From an uncultured Bacteroides sp. (GTDB taxonomy: Bacteria > Bacteroidota > Bacteroidia > Bacteroidales > Bacteroidaceae), in assembly GCF_905207245.1 (NCBI RefSeq), contig NZ_CAJLKP010000006.1, positions 62,001 through 126,000 on the forward strand: a DNA stretch of 64,000 nucleotides, in the 5' to 3' direction. Shown in pieces: positions 8,427-16,293 of the stretch. The notes under the pieces were generated by a model. It worked only from the letters and a program-made list of their open reading frames with translations. It had not been told where the DNA came from and made no database searches. Made by a program: the position numbers and the translations under genes. The stretch's first letter is position 1, and the number at the start of each line of letters is the position of its first letter.

Positions 8427-10025
8427 TTACTTCTTGAATTTCACCGCCGCTTCTTCGATGGGCAGTGCCGCCTTGTAGTTTTCGATGTATGCGTTGAAGC
8501 CTGCCACATCTTCAGCTGTAGGCGCTATCTCAACACCCGCGTCTCCGCCAAACACTTGCTCGTCCAGGAAAGCGTCGAGAGGTTGCTTCTTCTGGTTGTT
8601 CACAAGGAATGAAGCCAGCAACGCAATACCCCAGGCACCACCTTCACCGGCCGTTTCCATTACGGAAATGGGTGAGTTCAGTGCTGCCGCAAGTACTCTC
8701 TGGCCCACATTCTTAGTCTTGAACAAGCCTCCGTGTCCTGTGATTCTGTCAACTTTCACCTTTTCTTCTTTGAAAAGGATGTCATTGCCAATCTTGAGGA
8801 CACCGACAGAAGCGTACAAGTGCGTCCGCATGAAGTTCGCAAGGCTGAACTTGTCATTGGCCGAACGTACAAACATCGGTCTTCCATCCGCAAATCCTGT
8901 TACAGGCTCGCCTGAGATGTAATTGAATGAAATGAGGCCGCCACAATCCGCATTGCCTGTCAGGGCATGATTGTAGAGTTTTCCATATACTTCGTTCATA
9001 TCTACAGGTATACCCAGCAATTCCTGGTATTCCTTGAATAGGTTGATCCATGCGTTGAGGTCAGATGTACAGTTGTTGCAATGTACCATGGCTACGGGAC
9101 TTCCATCGGGAGTTGTTACCATATCGATCATTTCGTAGGGCTTTGACAGATCTTTCTCCAATACAATCATGGAGAATGAAGAGGTACCTGCCGATACGTT
9201 TCCTGTACGCTGCTTAACGGCATTGGTTGCCACCATACCGGTACCTGCATCTCCTTCGGGCGGGCAAACCGGTATTCCAGCTTTCAAATGGCCGGATACG
9301 TCGAGCATCTTAGCGCCTTCCGGTGTCAGGAAACCTGCATTTTCACCAGCCGGCAATGCCTTGGGAAGAATATCCAGCAATTTCCAGTCGTATCCCTTCG
9401 GAGCGATTAACTCGTCGAACTTGGCCACCATTTCAGCGGAGTAGTTTTTGGTAACCGGGTCTATGGGGAGCATACCAGATGCATCGCCTATGCCCAATAC
9501 CTTTTTACCGGTCATCTGCCAATGGATAAAACCTGCGAGCGTTGTCAGATAATCGATATCTTTCACGTGTTCTTCGTTGTCCAGAATGGCCTGATACAAG
9601 TGAGAAATGCTCCAGCGCAGAGGAATATTATAAACGAACAGTTCTGATAAAGCCGCCGCAGCCTCACCCGTATTGGTGTTTCTCCAAGTACGGAAGGGCA
9701 CGAGAATCTCTTCTTTATCATTGAATGCCATATAACCATGCATCATGGCGCTGACACCGATTGCCGCCAAAGCTTCTATCTCTATGTCATACAGGCTCTT
9801 CACGTTTGAGCGAAGGTCGGCGTAACAATCTTGCAGTCCATACCAGATGGCCTCAACGCTATATGTCCAAAGTCCGTCAACCAACTGGTTCTCCCAGGTG
9901 TGACTTCCTTGAGCGATGGGTTTGTTTTCCTGGTCAATCAAAACAGCCTTGATTCGAGTGGAACCGAATTCTATGCCAAGAATGGCCTTGCCTGCTTCGA
10001 TGGTTGATTTTGCGTCTGGTTTCAT
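8427..10025 (-). CDS. araB: FGGY-family carbohydrate kinase, probable L-ribulokinase
   Basis: The kinase probably phosphorylates L-ribulose to L-ribulose 5-phosphate with ATP. It has 532 residues from the ATG at 10025, two bases after the araA stop, so the pair is translationally coupled. The N-terminal FGGY fold shows AILGIEFGSTRIKAVLID, the middle has GVSAMMHGYMAF and AGTSSFSMIV, and the C-terminal half has ITGHGGLF and ETAGEGGAWGIALLASF. By sequence alone it could be called a xylulokinase. The position between araA and arabinosidase genes, with no other kinase in the block, supports ribulokinase. Bacteroides is known to use a kinase unlike the E. coli AraB. Confidence 0.83.
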   Translation of the reverse strand: MKPDAKSTIEAGKAILGIEFGSTRIKAVLIDQENKPIAQGSHTWENQLVDGLWTYSVEAIWYGLQDCYADLRSNVKSLYDIEIEALAAIGVSAMMHGYMAFNDKEEILVPFRTWRNTNTGEAAAALSELFVYNIPLRWSISHLYQAILDNEEHVKDIDYLTTLAGFIHWQMTGKKVLGIGDASGMLPIDPVTKNYSAEMVAKFDELIAPKGYDWKLLDILPKALPAGENAGFLTPEGAKMLDVSGHLKAGIPVCPPEGDAGTGMVATNAVKQRTGNVSAGTSSFSMIVLEKDLSKPYEMIDMVTTPDGSPVAMVHCNNCTSDLNAWINLFKEYQELLGIPVDMNEVYGKLYNHALTGNADCGGLISFNYISGEPVTGFADGRPMFVRSANDKFSLANFMRTHLYASVGVLKIGNDILFKEEKVKVDRITGHGGLFKTKNVGQRVLAAALNSPISVMETAGEGGAWGIALLASFLVNNQKKQPLDAFLDEQVFGGDAGVEIAPTAEDVAGFNAYIENYKAALPIEEAAVKFKK

Positions 10026-10027
10026 AA

Positions 10028-11536
10028 TCAACAAAGCGCTTTGTTCAACATGTAATATACTTCATTCATGCGCAGTTCTTTCTTGAACTCGCTGATAGTT
10101 GTATTTTCATCGATGACTACCATTTCGATACCTGCCATTTCTGCATAATCTTCCCAGTATTCTACAGTCAGATCATAAGAGAAGCTGGTGTGGTGAGTAC
10201 CACCTGCCAGAATCCATGCGGCGGCACCTACTTCGAGGTTCGGCATCGGAATCCACAATGCGCTGGCAACGGGCAGTTTGGGCAGCGGTTTGCTCTTGAT
10301 ACATTCTACCTTGTTCACGATGAGGCGGAAACGGTTGCCCAGGTCAACGATAGTAGCGGCTACGCCTTCACCTTGTTTGCTGGTGAATACAAGACGTGCA
10401 GTTTCGCTATCGATACCAATGGCAAGACGGTGTACTTCCAGTTTCGGTTTTGCTTCAGCAATCAGCGGACAAACTTCCAGCATGTGTGCCTGGAGGATAG
10501 CGCTCTTTTCACCGTCGAAATGCAAAGTATAGTCTTCCAGGAAAGAACAACCTTTCGGCATACCTTGGCTCATGAACCATGTGGTACGGTACAAAGCGGC
10601 AGTTTTCCAGTCACCTTCCGCACCGAAACCATAACCTTCTTCCATCAGACGTTGAGAAGCCAATCCCGGAATCTGGTCAAAGTCACCGAGGTCGTTGAAG
10701 TTGGTAGTAAATGCTTTGGCACCTGTGTCTTTCAAGATACGACGGAGAGCGATTTCTGCTTTTGCAGAGTTCCATACTTTGGTATAAGCTTCTGTTCCGT
10801 TTTTTTCCAGTTCAGGAGCATGGTCGTATTCTTTGAAGTAAGTATCTACCATTGCCTGTACGTCTTTGTCTTCCACTGCATTGTAGTACTTCATCAGGTC
10901 GTTTACCGGACAGTAGTCTACGTGGTAACCCAAAACTTGTTCAGCGGATACCTTGTCACCATCAGTAACAGCAACGTTGTTCATCTGGTCACCGAAACGG
11001 ATAATCAGCATATCTTGTGCATCAGCCCATCCGGCGCAAACGCGCATCCATGTCGCGATCTGGCCCTGTGCTTTTTCATCTTGCCAGTGGCCTACCACTA
11101 CCTTACGGTTTTTACGCATACGGGTTACAATGTGGCCGAATTCACGGTCACCGTGAGCTGACTGGTTCAAGTTCATGAAGTCCATATCCATGGTATCCCA
11201 AGGAATTTCTTTGTTGAACTGAGTATGGAAGTGCAGCAACGGCTTCTTCAGTTCCTGCAAACCGTGAATCCACATCTTGGCAGGAGAGAAAGTGTGCATC
11301 CAGGTGATAACACCGATACATTTCTCATCATTGTTAGCAGCTTTGAAAGCTTCAGTTACTTCTTTAGAAGAGTTTACCGTACCTTTATAAACCACCTTTA
11401 CCGGCAATTTGCCGCTGGCGTTCAATCCGGCTACCATTTCATTACTGTGTGCGTCTACTGCGATAACTGCGTCACCTCCGTACAGGAGCTGTGCTCCGGT
11501 TACGAACCATACTTCATATTGATCAAATGCGTTCAT
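10028..11536 (-). CDS. araA: L-arabinose isomerase
   Basis: AraA converts L-arabinose to L-ribulose in the cytosol, the first catabolic step. The protein is 502 residues, the usual length. It opens with FDQYEVWFVTGAQLLYGGDA, a standard AraA N-terminus, and contains the metal-site regions GFGAEGDWKTAAL near residue 305 and KGCSFLEDYTLHF near residue 330, each with a catalytic Glu, and His residues in the C-terminal half (GGTHHTSFSYDL). It follows araD by 42 bp and couples to the kinase gene. The short AT-rich gap upstream contains TGTTAATTTTTAA, partly similar to the palindrome before tkt. Confidence 0.97.
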   Translation of the reverse strand: MNAFDQYEVWFVTGAQLLYGGDAVIAVDAHSNEMVAGLNASGKLPVKVVYKGTVNSSKEVTEAFKAANNDEKCIGVITWMHTFSPAKMWIHGLQELKKPLLHFHTQFNKEIPWDTMDMDFMNLNQSAHGDREFGHIVTRMRKNRKVVVGHWQDEKAQGQIATWMRVCAGWADAQDMLIIRFGDQMNNVAVTDGDKVSAEQVLGYHVDYCPVNDLMKYYNAVEDKDVQAMVDTYFKEYDHAPELEKNGTEAYTKVWNSAKAEIALRRILKDTGAKAFTTNFNDLGDFDQIPGLASQRLMEEGYGFGAEGDWKTAALYRTTWFMSQGMPKGCSFLEDYTLHFDGEKSAILQAHMLEVCPLIAEAKPKLEVHRLAIGIDSETARLVFTSKQGEGVAATIVDLGNRFRLIVNKVECIKSKPLPKLPVASALWIPMPNLEVGAAAWILAGGTHHTSFSYDLTVEYWEDYAEMAGIEMVVIDENTTISEFKKELRMNEVYYMLNKALC

Positions 11537-11578
11537 AATTCTTTAATTTTTAGTTGTTAATTTTTAATTGTCGATTGT

Positions 11579-12262
11579 TTACTGTCCATAGTAAGCGTTA
11601 GGCCCATGCTTGCGGTTGAAATGCTTTTCTACCAACAGCGGATTCATGGTCAGTTTCGGATTGACGGCATAAGCAATGCTTGCCATCTTAGCCACTTGTT
11701 CCATTACCACTGCGTTGTGTACAGCATCGTGCGCATCTTTTCCCCAAGAGAAGGGACCGTGATTCTTTACCAGTACTCCCGGGGTGTGTACAGGGTTCAG
11801 CCCTTCAAAGCGCTTCACGATTACATTTCCGGTTTCCATTTCATACGCTCCTTCCACTTCTTCCTTTGTCATATCTGCCGTGCAAGGTATGGCATCGTGG
11901 AAGTAATCTGCGTGTGTCGTTCCGATATTCGGAATGTCACATCCGGCTTGCGCCCAGGCAGTAGCGTACGTAGAGTGGGTGTGTACCACACCGCCGATTT
12001 CAGGGAAAGCCTTGTAGAGTACCACGTGGGTCGGAGTGTCTGAAGACGGTTTCAATCGCCCTTCCACTACCTTGCCATCGAGGTCAACCACCACCATGTC
12101 TTCCGCCTTCATATCGTCATAACTTACACCACTGGGTTTGATGACTACCAGCCCCGTTTCACGGTCGATAGCCGATACATTTCCCCAGGTGAAGATAACC
12201 AGTCCATGCTTCACCAGTTCAAGGTTGGCATGGAATACCTTTTCTTTCAGTTCTTCCAGCAT
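11579..12262 (-). CDS. araD: L-ribulose-5-phosphate 4-epimerase
   Basis: AraD converts L-ribulose 5-phosphate to D-xylulose 5-phosphate, linking arabinose to the pentose phosphate pathway. The 227-residue protein is a class II aldolase fold. It shows FTWGNVSAIDRETGLVVIKPSGVSYD, the zinc-ligand motif VVHTHSTYATAWAQ near residue 93, GTTHADYF, and a third histidine in VLVKNHGPFSWG. It lies downstream of araR, across a repeat-filled gap of 115 bp, and upstream of araA. L-fuculose-phosphate aldolase shares the fold, but the length and the araA neighbour fix the call. Confidence 0.95.
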   Translation of the reverse strand: MLEELKEKVFHANLELVKHGLVIFTWGNVSAIDRETGLVVIKPSGVSYDDMKAEDMVVVDLDGKVVEGRLKPSSDTPTHVVLYKAFPEIGGVVHTHSTYATAWAQAGCDIPNIGTTHADYFHDAIPCTADMTKEEVEGAYEMETGNVIVKRFEGLNPVHTPGVLVKNHGPFSWGKDAHDAVHNAVVMEQVAKMASIAYAVNPKLTMNPLLVEKHFNRKHGPNAYYGQ

Positions 12263-12280
12263 AATTTCATTTGTTAATGC

Positions 12281-12376
12281 GATAAGGTTTTAGAGTGATA
12301 ATGTGGTAAGGTTTTAGAGTGATAAAGGTAATATCACCCTATCACTTTATCACTTTATCACCCTATCACTTTATCT
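12281..12376. repeat. Gap element of GTGATAAA-type 8-base words
   Basis: The araR-araD gap is almost wholly built from variants of GTGATAAA and GTGATAGG in tandem, followed by an oppositely oriented half containing TTATCACTCTAAAACCTTA twice. The halves can pair through TATCAC/GTGATA. The start of araD follows immediately, so the element is in its leader. Confidence 0.7.
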
Positions 12377-12377
12377 A

Positions 12378-13058
12378 TCACAGTTTAAAAATCGGTGCCT
12401 TGCGGTATGCCTTCTCATTGAATTTGTATAAGGCAGCTCCGCGTTTGGAACCTGTTTTATCAATCTTATCTGTTTTTTCAATGTAGTCCATTTCGGCTAT
12501 CCGTTTACGGAAGTTACGCTTGTCTATCTGTTCACCGTAAATAGCTTCGTAGAGGCTTTGCAGTTGAGACAGCGTGAATAACTTCGGTAACAGGTTGAAG
12601 CCGATAGGCTCTGTGGATGCTTTCTGTTGCATCAATTCCCGTGCTTGTTTCACCATTTGCGGATGGTCGAAGATCAAAGGCGGTAATTCATTGATGTTTA
12701 CCCAGTAGGCATTATGCTGGTGCACCAGTTCGCGGTCGTACTCGTTGATGTTGATCAATGCATAGTAAGCAACAGAGATAACCCGTTCTCCCGGATCACG
12801 TTCCACTTCGCCGAACGACCCTACTTGCTCCATATATACATTTTCCAAACCGGTGAGTTCCGCCAGTACACGTTTGGCAGCATTATCCACACTTTCACCT
12901 TGTTGCACGAATCCACCCATCAGAGACCATTCACCCATTGCCGGCTGAAAGTTTCGTTTCAGCAATAACAGGCTCAGTTCTCCTTCGTTGAAACCGAAGA
13001 TGATGCAGTCGATACCAACGTAAAAGGTTGGATTTGAACTATAGTAATTACTCATCAT
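12378..13058 (-). CDS. araR: Nudix-type transcriptional regulator of arabinose use (AraR/NrtR-like)
   Basis: This 226-residue protein joins a Nudix domain (about residues 10-145) to a C-terminal winged helix (about 150-226, NFRKRIAEMDYIEKTDK). The Nudix box aligns as GGFVQQGESVDNAAKRVLAEL, with the REUxEE core reduced to RVLAEL, so catalytic acidic residues are missing and hydrolysis is unlikely. That is the expected state for a Nudix fold used as a sugar-sensing repressor. A regulator of this class (AraR) is known in B. thetaiotaomicron, where arabinose releases it from DNA. Two adjacent ATGs (13058, 13055) are both usable. It sits inside the arabinose operon it presumably controls. Confidence 0.88.
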   Translation of the reverse strand: MMSNYYSSNPTFYVGIDCIIFGFNEGELSLLLLKRNFQPAMGEWSLMGGFVQQGESVDNAAKRVLAELTGLENVYMEQVGSFGEVERDPGERVISVAYYALININEYDRELVHQHNAYWVNINELPPLIFDHPQMVKQARELMQQKASTEPIGFNLLPKLFTLSQLQSLYEAIYGEQIDKRNFRKRIAEMDYIEKTDKIDKTGSKRGAALYKFNEKAYRKAPIFKL

Positions 13059-13067
13059 ATATTTTTA

Positions 13068-13153
13068 GTTACGAGCTGCATGCTACAAGCTACAAGTAGG
13101 TTGTGCTATCATACCCGGACGACACTCGTAACTTGTAGCCCGTAGCTTGTAAC
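13068..13153. repeat. Inverted repeat of GCTACAA-type words
   Basis: The gap between the symporter and araR carries GCTACAAGCTACAAG on one side and ACTTGTAGCCCGTAGCTTGTAAC on the other, able to form a long imperfect hairpin. In the operon it could act as a processing or attenuation structure; I infer no function. Confidence 0.65.
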
Positions 13154-13157
13154 TGTT

Positions 13158-14852
13158 TTACCAGAAATAGATATAGAAAGCGGCAGTGATACCCAGGATA
13201 ATAACCGTATGGATAATATCCCAATGGTTCCAACTGACGCGCGTTTCCGCTAATTGTTCTGGAGTTGAAGTACCAAATACCAAGCCTTGTATTTTCTCCG
13301 CACTTGGCGCTTTCGTAGCCAGGCTGACCAAAATAACTACGATGATACAGAATAAGAACATCCATCCACAGAAGAACAACCAGTTCATATCATAGAACAG
13401 ATATTTGAATGTACCGCCTGCCACGTCGCCTGCGTTGCTATAATATACTTTGGCTCCCAAACGAGTCAGACCAATAACCATACCGGCAATCAATCCCCAC
13501 ATACCACCTTGTGCAGAAGTACGCTTCCAGCAGATACCCAACAGGAAGGCTGCGGCGATACCCGGTGCCAATACAGACTGTACGTCTTGCAGGTAAGTAT
13601 AAAGTACATCACCTACGCTACGCATGATAGGTATCCACAAAATACCCAGAATCACAATTACAACAGTTGCTGCTTGCCCGATACCCACCAATTTCTTTTC
13701 AGATGTTTTGGGCCTGAAGCGTTTGTAGAAGTCAATTGTAAACAACATAGCTGAGGAGTTGAAAAGAGACGCCAGTGAGCTCATCAAAGCTGCCAGGATA
13801 CCGCAAACTACCAGACCTTTAACACCTGCCGGCAATAGTTTTGCTACCAATGTCGGGAAAGCTGCATCGGCATTTGCCACACCGTTGTCCAGCATCGGCA
13901 AGAAACCTTCACCACCGGCACCCAGATACTTCTGATGCAATGCAAAAGCAATCATACCCGGAATCAGGAATAAGAATACGGGTAACAGTTTCAGATAGGC
14001 ACCGAAGATCGTACCGCGACGTGCTTCTTTCTGGTTCTTACCTGAAAGAACACGTTGCACGATGAATTGGTCGGTACACCAGTACCAGAAACCGATGATG
14101 GCTGATCCTATCAATGCTCCCAGCCAGGGGAAGTTAGGGTCACTATTGCTGCGGATTAATTCCGTCATAGTATTTCCTTGATCGTTTACGGTAACTGCAC
14201 CACAAATTCTCATCATTTCGTCCCATCCACCTAATTCTTTGAAACCAAGAACGAGAATAATCAGTGAGCCCAATAACAAAATAGGTGTTTGCAATACAGA
14301 AGTATAAAGTACAGACTTCATACCACCAAAGATTGTATATAACGCAGTTATCAAAACCAGACCGATTGCTGCAATCCAGAAGAAATCAATTCCCCAAAGT
14401 TCTTTAATTCCGAATACTTGTTGGAAAACCAAACCACCGGCATATACCGTAACTGCTACCTTAGTCAATACGTAACTGATTAAAGAGATAACAGACAATA
14501 TGGTACGTGATTGCGGATTATAACGACGTTCCAGGAATTCAGGCATCGTATATACCATACTTCTTGAATAGAAAGGCACGAATACCCATCCCAAAATAAG
14601 AATCATCCATCCCTGAATCTCCCAGTGTGCCATAGCCATACCACTGGAAGCTCCTGCGCCTGCCAAACCAATCAGGTGTTCCGAACCGATATTTGATGCA
14701 AAAATAGATGCACCAATCGCAATCCATGTAGCATCACGTCCACCCAAGAAATAATCTGCTGAGTCGTTCTGTTTTTGTCTGACAACCCAAACAATAATAC
14801 CTATCAGAGCCAAAGCGAAGACTCCAATTACAATCCAATCTAATGCTTCCAC
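13158..14852 (-). CDS. Sodium:solute symporter (SSS family), probable L-arabinose transporter
   Basis: The 564-residue inner-membrane protein has about 14 hydrophobic segments. It begins MEALDWIVIGVFALALIGIIVW and shows family signatures FLGGRDATWIAIGASIFASNIGSEHLIGLAG in the first Na+-site region, GGMKSVLYTSVLQTPILLLG and the late LASLFNSSAMLFTIDFYKRF. The SSS family includes SGLT-type Na+/sugar cotransporters. Its place between a mutarotase and araR/araD/araA argues for arabinose as substrate. The start is 25 bp downstream of the epimerase stop, so both lie on one transcript. Confidence 0.88.
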   Translation of the reverse strand: MEALDWIVIGVFALALIGIIVWVVRQKQNDSADYFLGGRDATWIAIGASIFASNIGSEHLIGLAGAGASSGMAMAHWEIQGWMILILGWVFVPFYSRSMVYTMPEFLERRYNPQSRTILSVISLISYVLTKVAVTVYAGGLVFQQVFGIKELWGIDFFWIAAIGLVLITALYTIFGGMKSVLYTSVLQTPILLLGSLIILVLGFKELGGWDEMMRICGAVTVNDQGNTMTELIRSNSDPNFPWLGALIGSAIIGFWYWCTDQFIVQRVLSGKNQKEARRGTIFGAYLKLLPVFLFLIPGMIAFALHQKYLGAGGEGFLPMLDNGVANADAAFPTLVAKLLPAGVKGLVVCGILAALMSSLASLFNSSAMLFTIDFYKRFRPKTSEKKLVGIGQAATVVIVILGILWIPIMRSVGDVLYTYLQDVQSVLAPGIAAAFLLGICWKRTSAQGGMWGLIAGMVIGLTRLGAKVYYSNAGDVAGGTFKYLFYDMNWLFFCGWMFLFCIIVVILVSLATKAPSAEKIQGLVFGTSTPEQLAETRVSWNHWDIIHTVIILGITAAFYIYFW

Positions 14853-14877
14853 AATACTTATGTTTAAAAGTTAACTA

Positions 14878-16017
14878 TTATTTCTCTACTGAGAATTTAA
14901 AAATACATTCGCTGTTGTAAGTTTGTCCCGGCTCCAGTACAACGCTCGGCCATTCGGGCTTATTGGGACTGTCGGGATAGTGCTGTGTTTCCAGGCAAAC
15001 GGAAGCACGTTGATTATAAGTGATACCTTTTTTGCCGGTTACGGTTCCATCCAGGAAATTGCCTGTATAAACCTGTATACCCGGTTCGTTGGTGTAAACT
15101 TCCAGTGTAATACCACTTACCGGTGATGTCATTTTTGCAGCTACCTGAGAGAGGTCGCCCTTTGTGTTCAGCACCCAATTGTGGTCATAACCGTTTCCAT
15201 TCTTCAACTGTGCGAAATCGAAGTTTGTGATGTCTTGTCCTACAGTCTTGGGAGTAGTGAAGTCCATCGGAGTATCTTTCACTGTTACAATTTCTCCTGT
15301 AGTCATAAATGTGCTGTCTACTGGAGTGTAATTGTCTGCATTTACATATAAGATATGATCTGTTGCAGCATTTGCAGGATTACCGGATAAGTTGAAGTAG
15401 GAGTGGTTGGTCATGTTGATAACCGTTTTCTTATCTGTGGTAGCACTATACTTTATATCTATAGCGTTGTCATCAGTCAGTTTGAAAAGAACTTTAGCTG
15501 TTACGTTGCCTGGGAATTTTTCATCTCCGTCCGGTGAAATACGAGTCAGTTCCAAGGTAGTGTCGTCAATCGGATTGGCTTCATATACCTGATATTGCCA
15601 GCCTTTGGGACCACCATGCAAGCAATGCCCGAAGTTGTTTTGCGGTAATTGGATAGTATCTCCGTCCAGTACGATTCTTCCCTGGTTGATGCGGTTTGCA
15701 TAGCGGCCGATAGAAGCACCGAAGTCACTCGGAATGTTGACATAGTCGGCAATGCTGTCAAAGCCTAGAACAACGTCCTGCATATTCCCGTTTTTATCGG
15801 GAACCATAATAGAAACGATACGTCCTCCGAAGTTAGTGATGCATACTTCCATGCCCGACTTGTTCTTCAAGGTGTAAAGATCTGTTTTGGCATTGTTCAC
15901 TTCTGTTTGAAAATTCACCGGATTCAGACCGGACAAAGTCAACTCCTGAGCTGGCTTGTTATTGCACGCAGATAACATCAGTGCGGCAATTCCTGCAAGT
16001 AGAAAACTGTTTTTCAT
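14878..16017 (-). CDS. Aldose 1-epimerase lipoprotein (mutarotase)
   Basis: The enzyme interconverts alpha and beta anomers of aldoses. From the ATG at 16017 it is 379 residues with a lipoprotein signal (LLAGIAALMLSAC, Cys20), so it is an exported, membrane-anchored mutarotase, unlike the second copy at 42556. Family residues include GRYANRINQGRI, the His in LHGGPKGW, NMTNHSYFNLSGN and the C-terminal NQRASVCLETQHYPDSPN. It is the first gene of the arabinose operon. A palindrome and candidate promoter lie about 90-110 bp upstream. Arabinose rather than galactose is the likely substrate from context. Confidence 0.92.
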   Translation of the reverse strand: MKNSFLLAGIAALMLSACNNKPAQELTLSGLNPVNFQTEVNNAKTDLYTLKNKSGMEVCITNFGGRIVSIMVPDKNGNMQDVVLGFDSIADYVNIPSDFGASIGRYANRINQGRIVLDGDTIQLPQNNFGHCLHGGPKGWQYQVYEANPIDDTTLELTRISPDGDEKFPGNVTAKVLFKLTDDNAIDIKYSATTDKKTVINMTNHSYFNLSGNPANAATDHILYVNADNYTPVDSTFMTTGEIVTVKDTPMDFTTPKTVGQDITNFDFAQLKNGNGYDHNWVLNTKGDLSQVAAKMTSPVSGITLEVYTNEPGIQVYTGNFLDGTVTGKKGITYNQRASVCLETQHYPDSPNKPEWPSVVLEPGQTYNSECIFKFSVEK

Positions 16018-16103
16018 GGTTCTATTTTTAATGTAAATGAGATAATTATCTAATTTTGGGTGTAAAAGTAACACTTTATTTGAGTGTGTTAGCTACACTT
16101 GTA

Positions 16104-16125
16104 TATGTTATGTAACATAAAAGTA
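16104..16125 (-). promoter_or_regulatory. Candidate AraR operator and promoter before the arabinose operon
   Basis: TATGTTATGTAACATA (16104-16119) is an inverted repeat with 7-bp arms and a two-base centre. On the minus strand TACTTTTA (16118-16125), close to the TAnnTTTG box, overlaps its edge, which would put the transcript start inside the palindrome as expected for a repressor site. A second TACTTTTA lies at 16063-16070. A further palindrome AGATAATTATCT is at 16040-16051. Confidence 0.45.
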
Positions 16126-16126
16126 A

Positions 16127-16165
16127 AAAAACAGCCTCAAATGTCGGGTTGTTGAGGCTGTTTTT
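16127..16165. terminator. Bidirectional-looking hairpin terminator after GH43
   Basis: Arms 16127-16140 and 16152-16165 (core ACAGCCTCAA/TTGAGGCTGT) form a 14-bp stem with an 11-nt loop, flanked by A and T runs. On the minus strand it would end the SusCD-GH43 operon and separate it from the arabinose operon. Confidence 0.88.
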
Positions 16166-16177
16166 AGAGCCCAGATT

Positions 16178-16279
16178 TACTAATTCCCTACCAAGTTCGT
16201 ATCAACTCCTTACCAACTCCCTATCAAGTCCAAATGTATAGACACGAAGCAGATACGGTTCATATCCTATCCGGATATG
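16178..16279. repeat. 11-bp word element, copy 1
   Basis: Five consecutive 11-mers begin at 16178, 16189, 16200, 16211 and 16222, with pattern TAYCAAnTnCn (for example TACCAAGTTCG, TATCAACTCCT, TACCAACTCCC). After them comes CGAAGCAGATA, the reverse complement of a word found in the related element at 46160, then the small hairpin CATATCC/GGATATG at 16261-16279. Confidence 0.6.
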
Positions 16280-16293
16280 GACGAAATCTTATT

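Noticed and set aside
10190..11161. 323-residue plus-strand frame opposite araA
   Set aside because: It is antisense to a clear, full-length araA; long shadow frames are common opposite such codon use and it has no domain.
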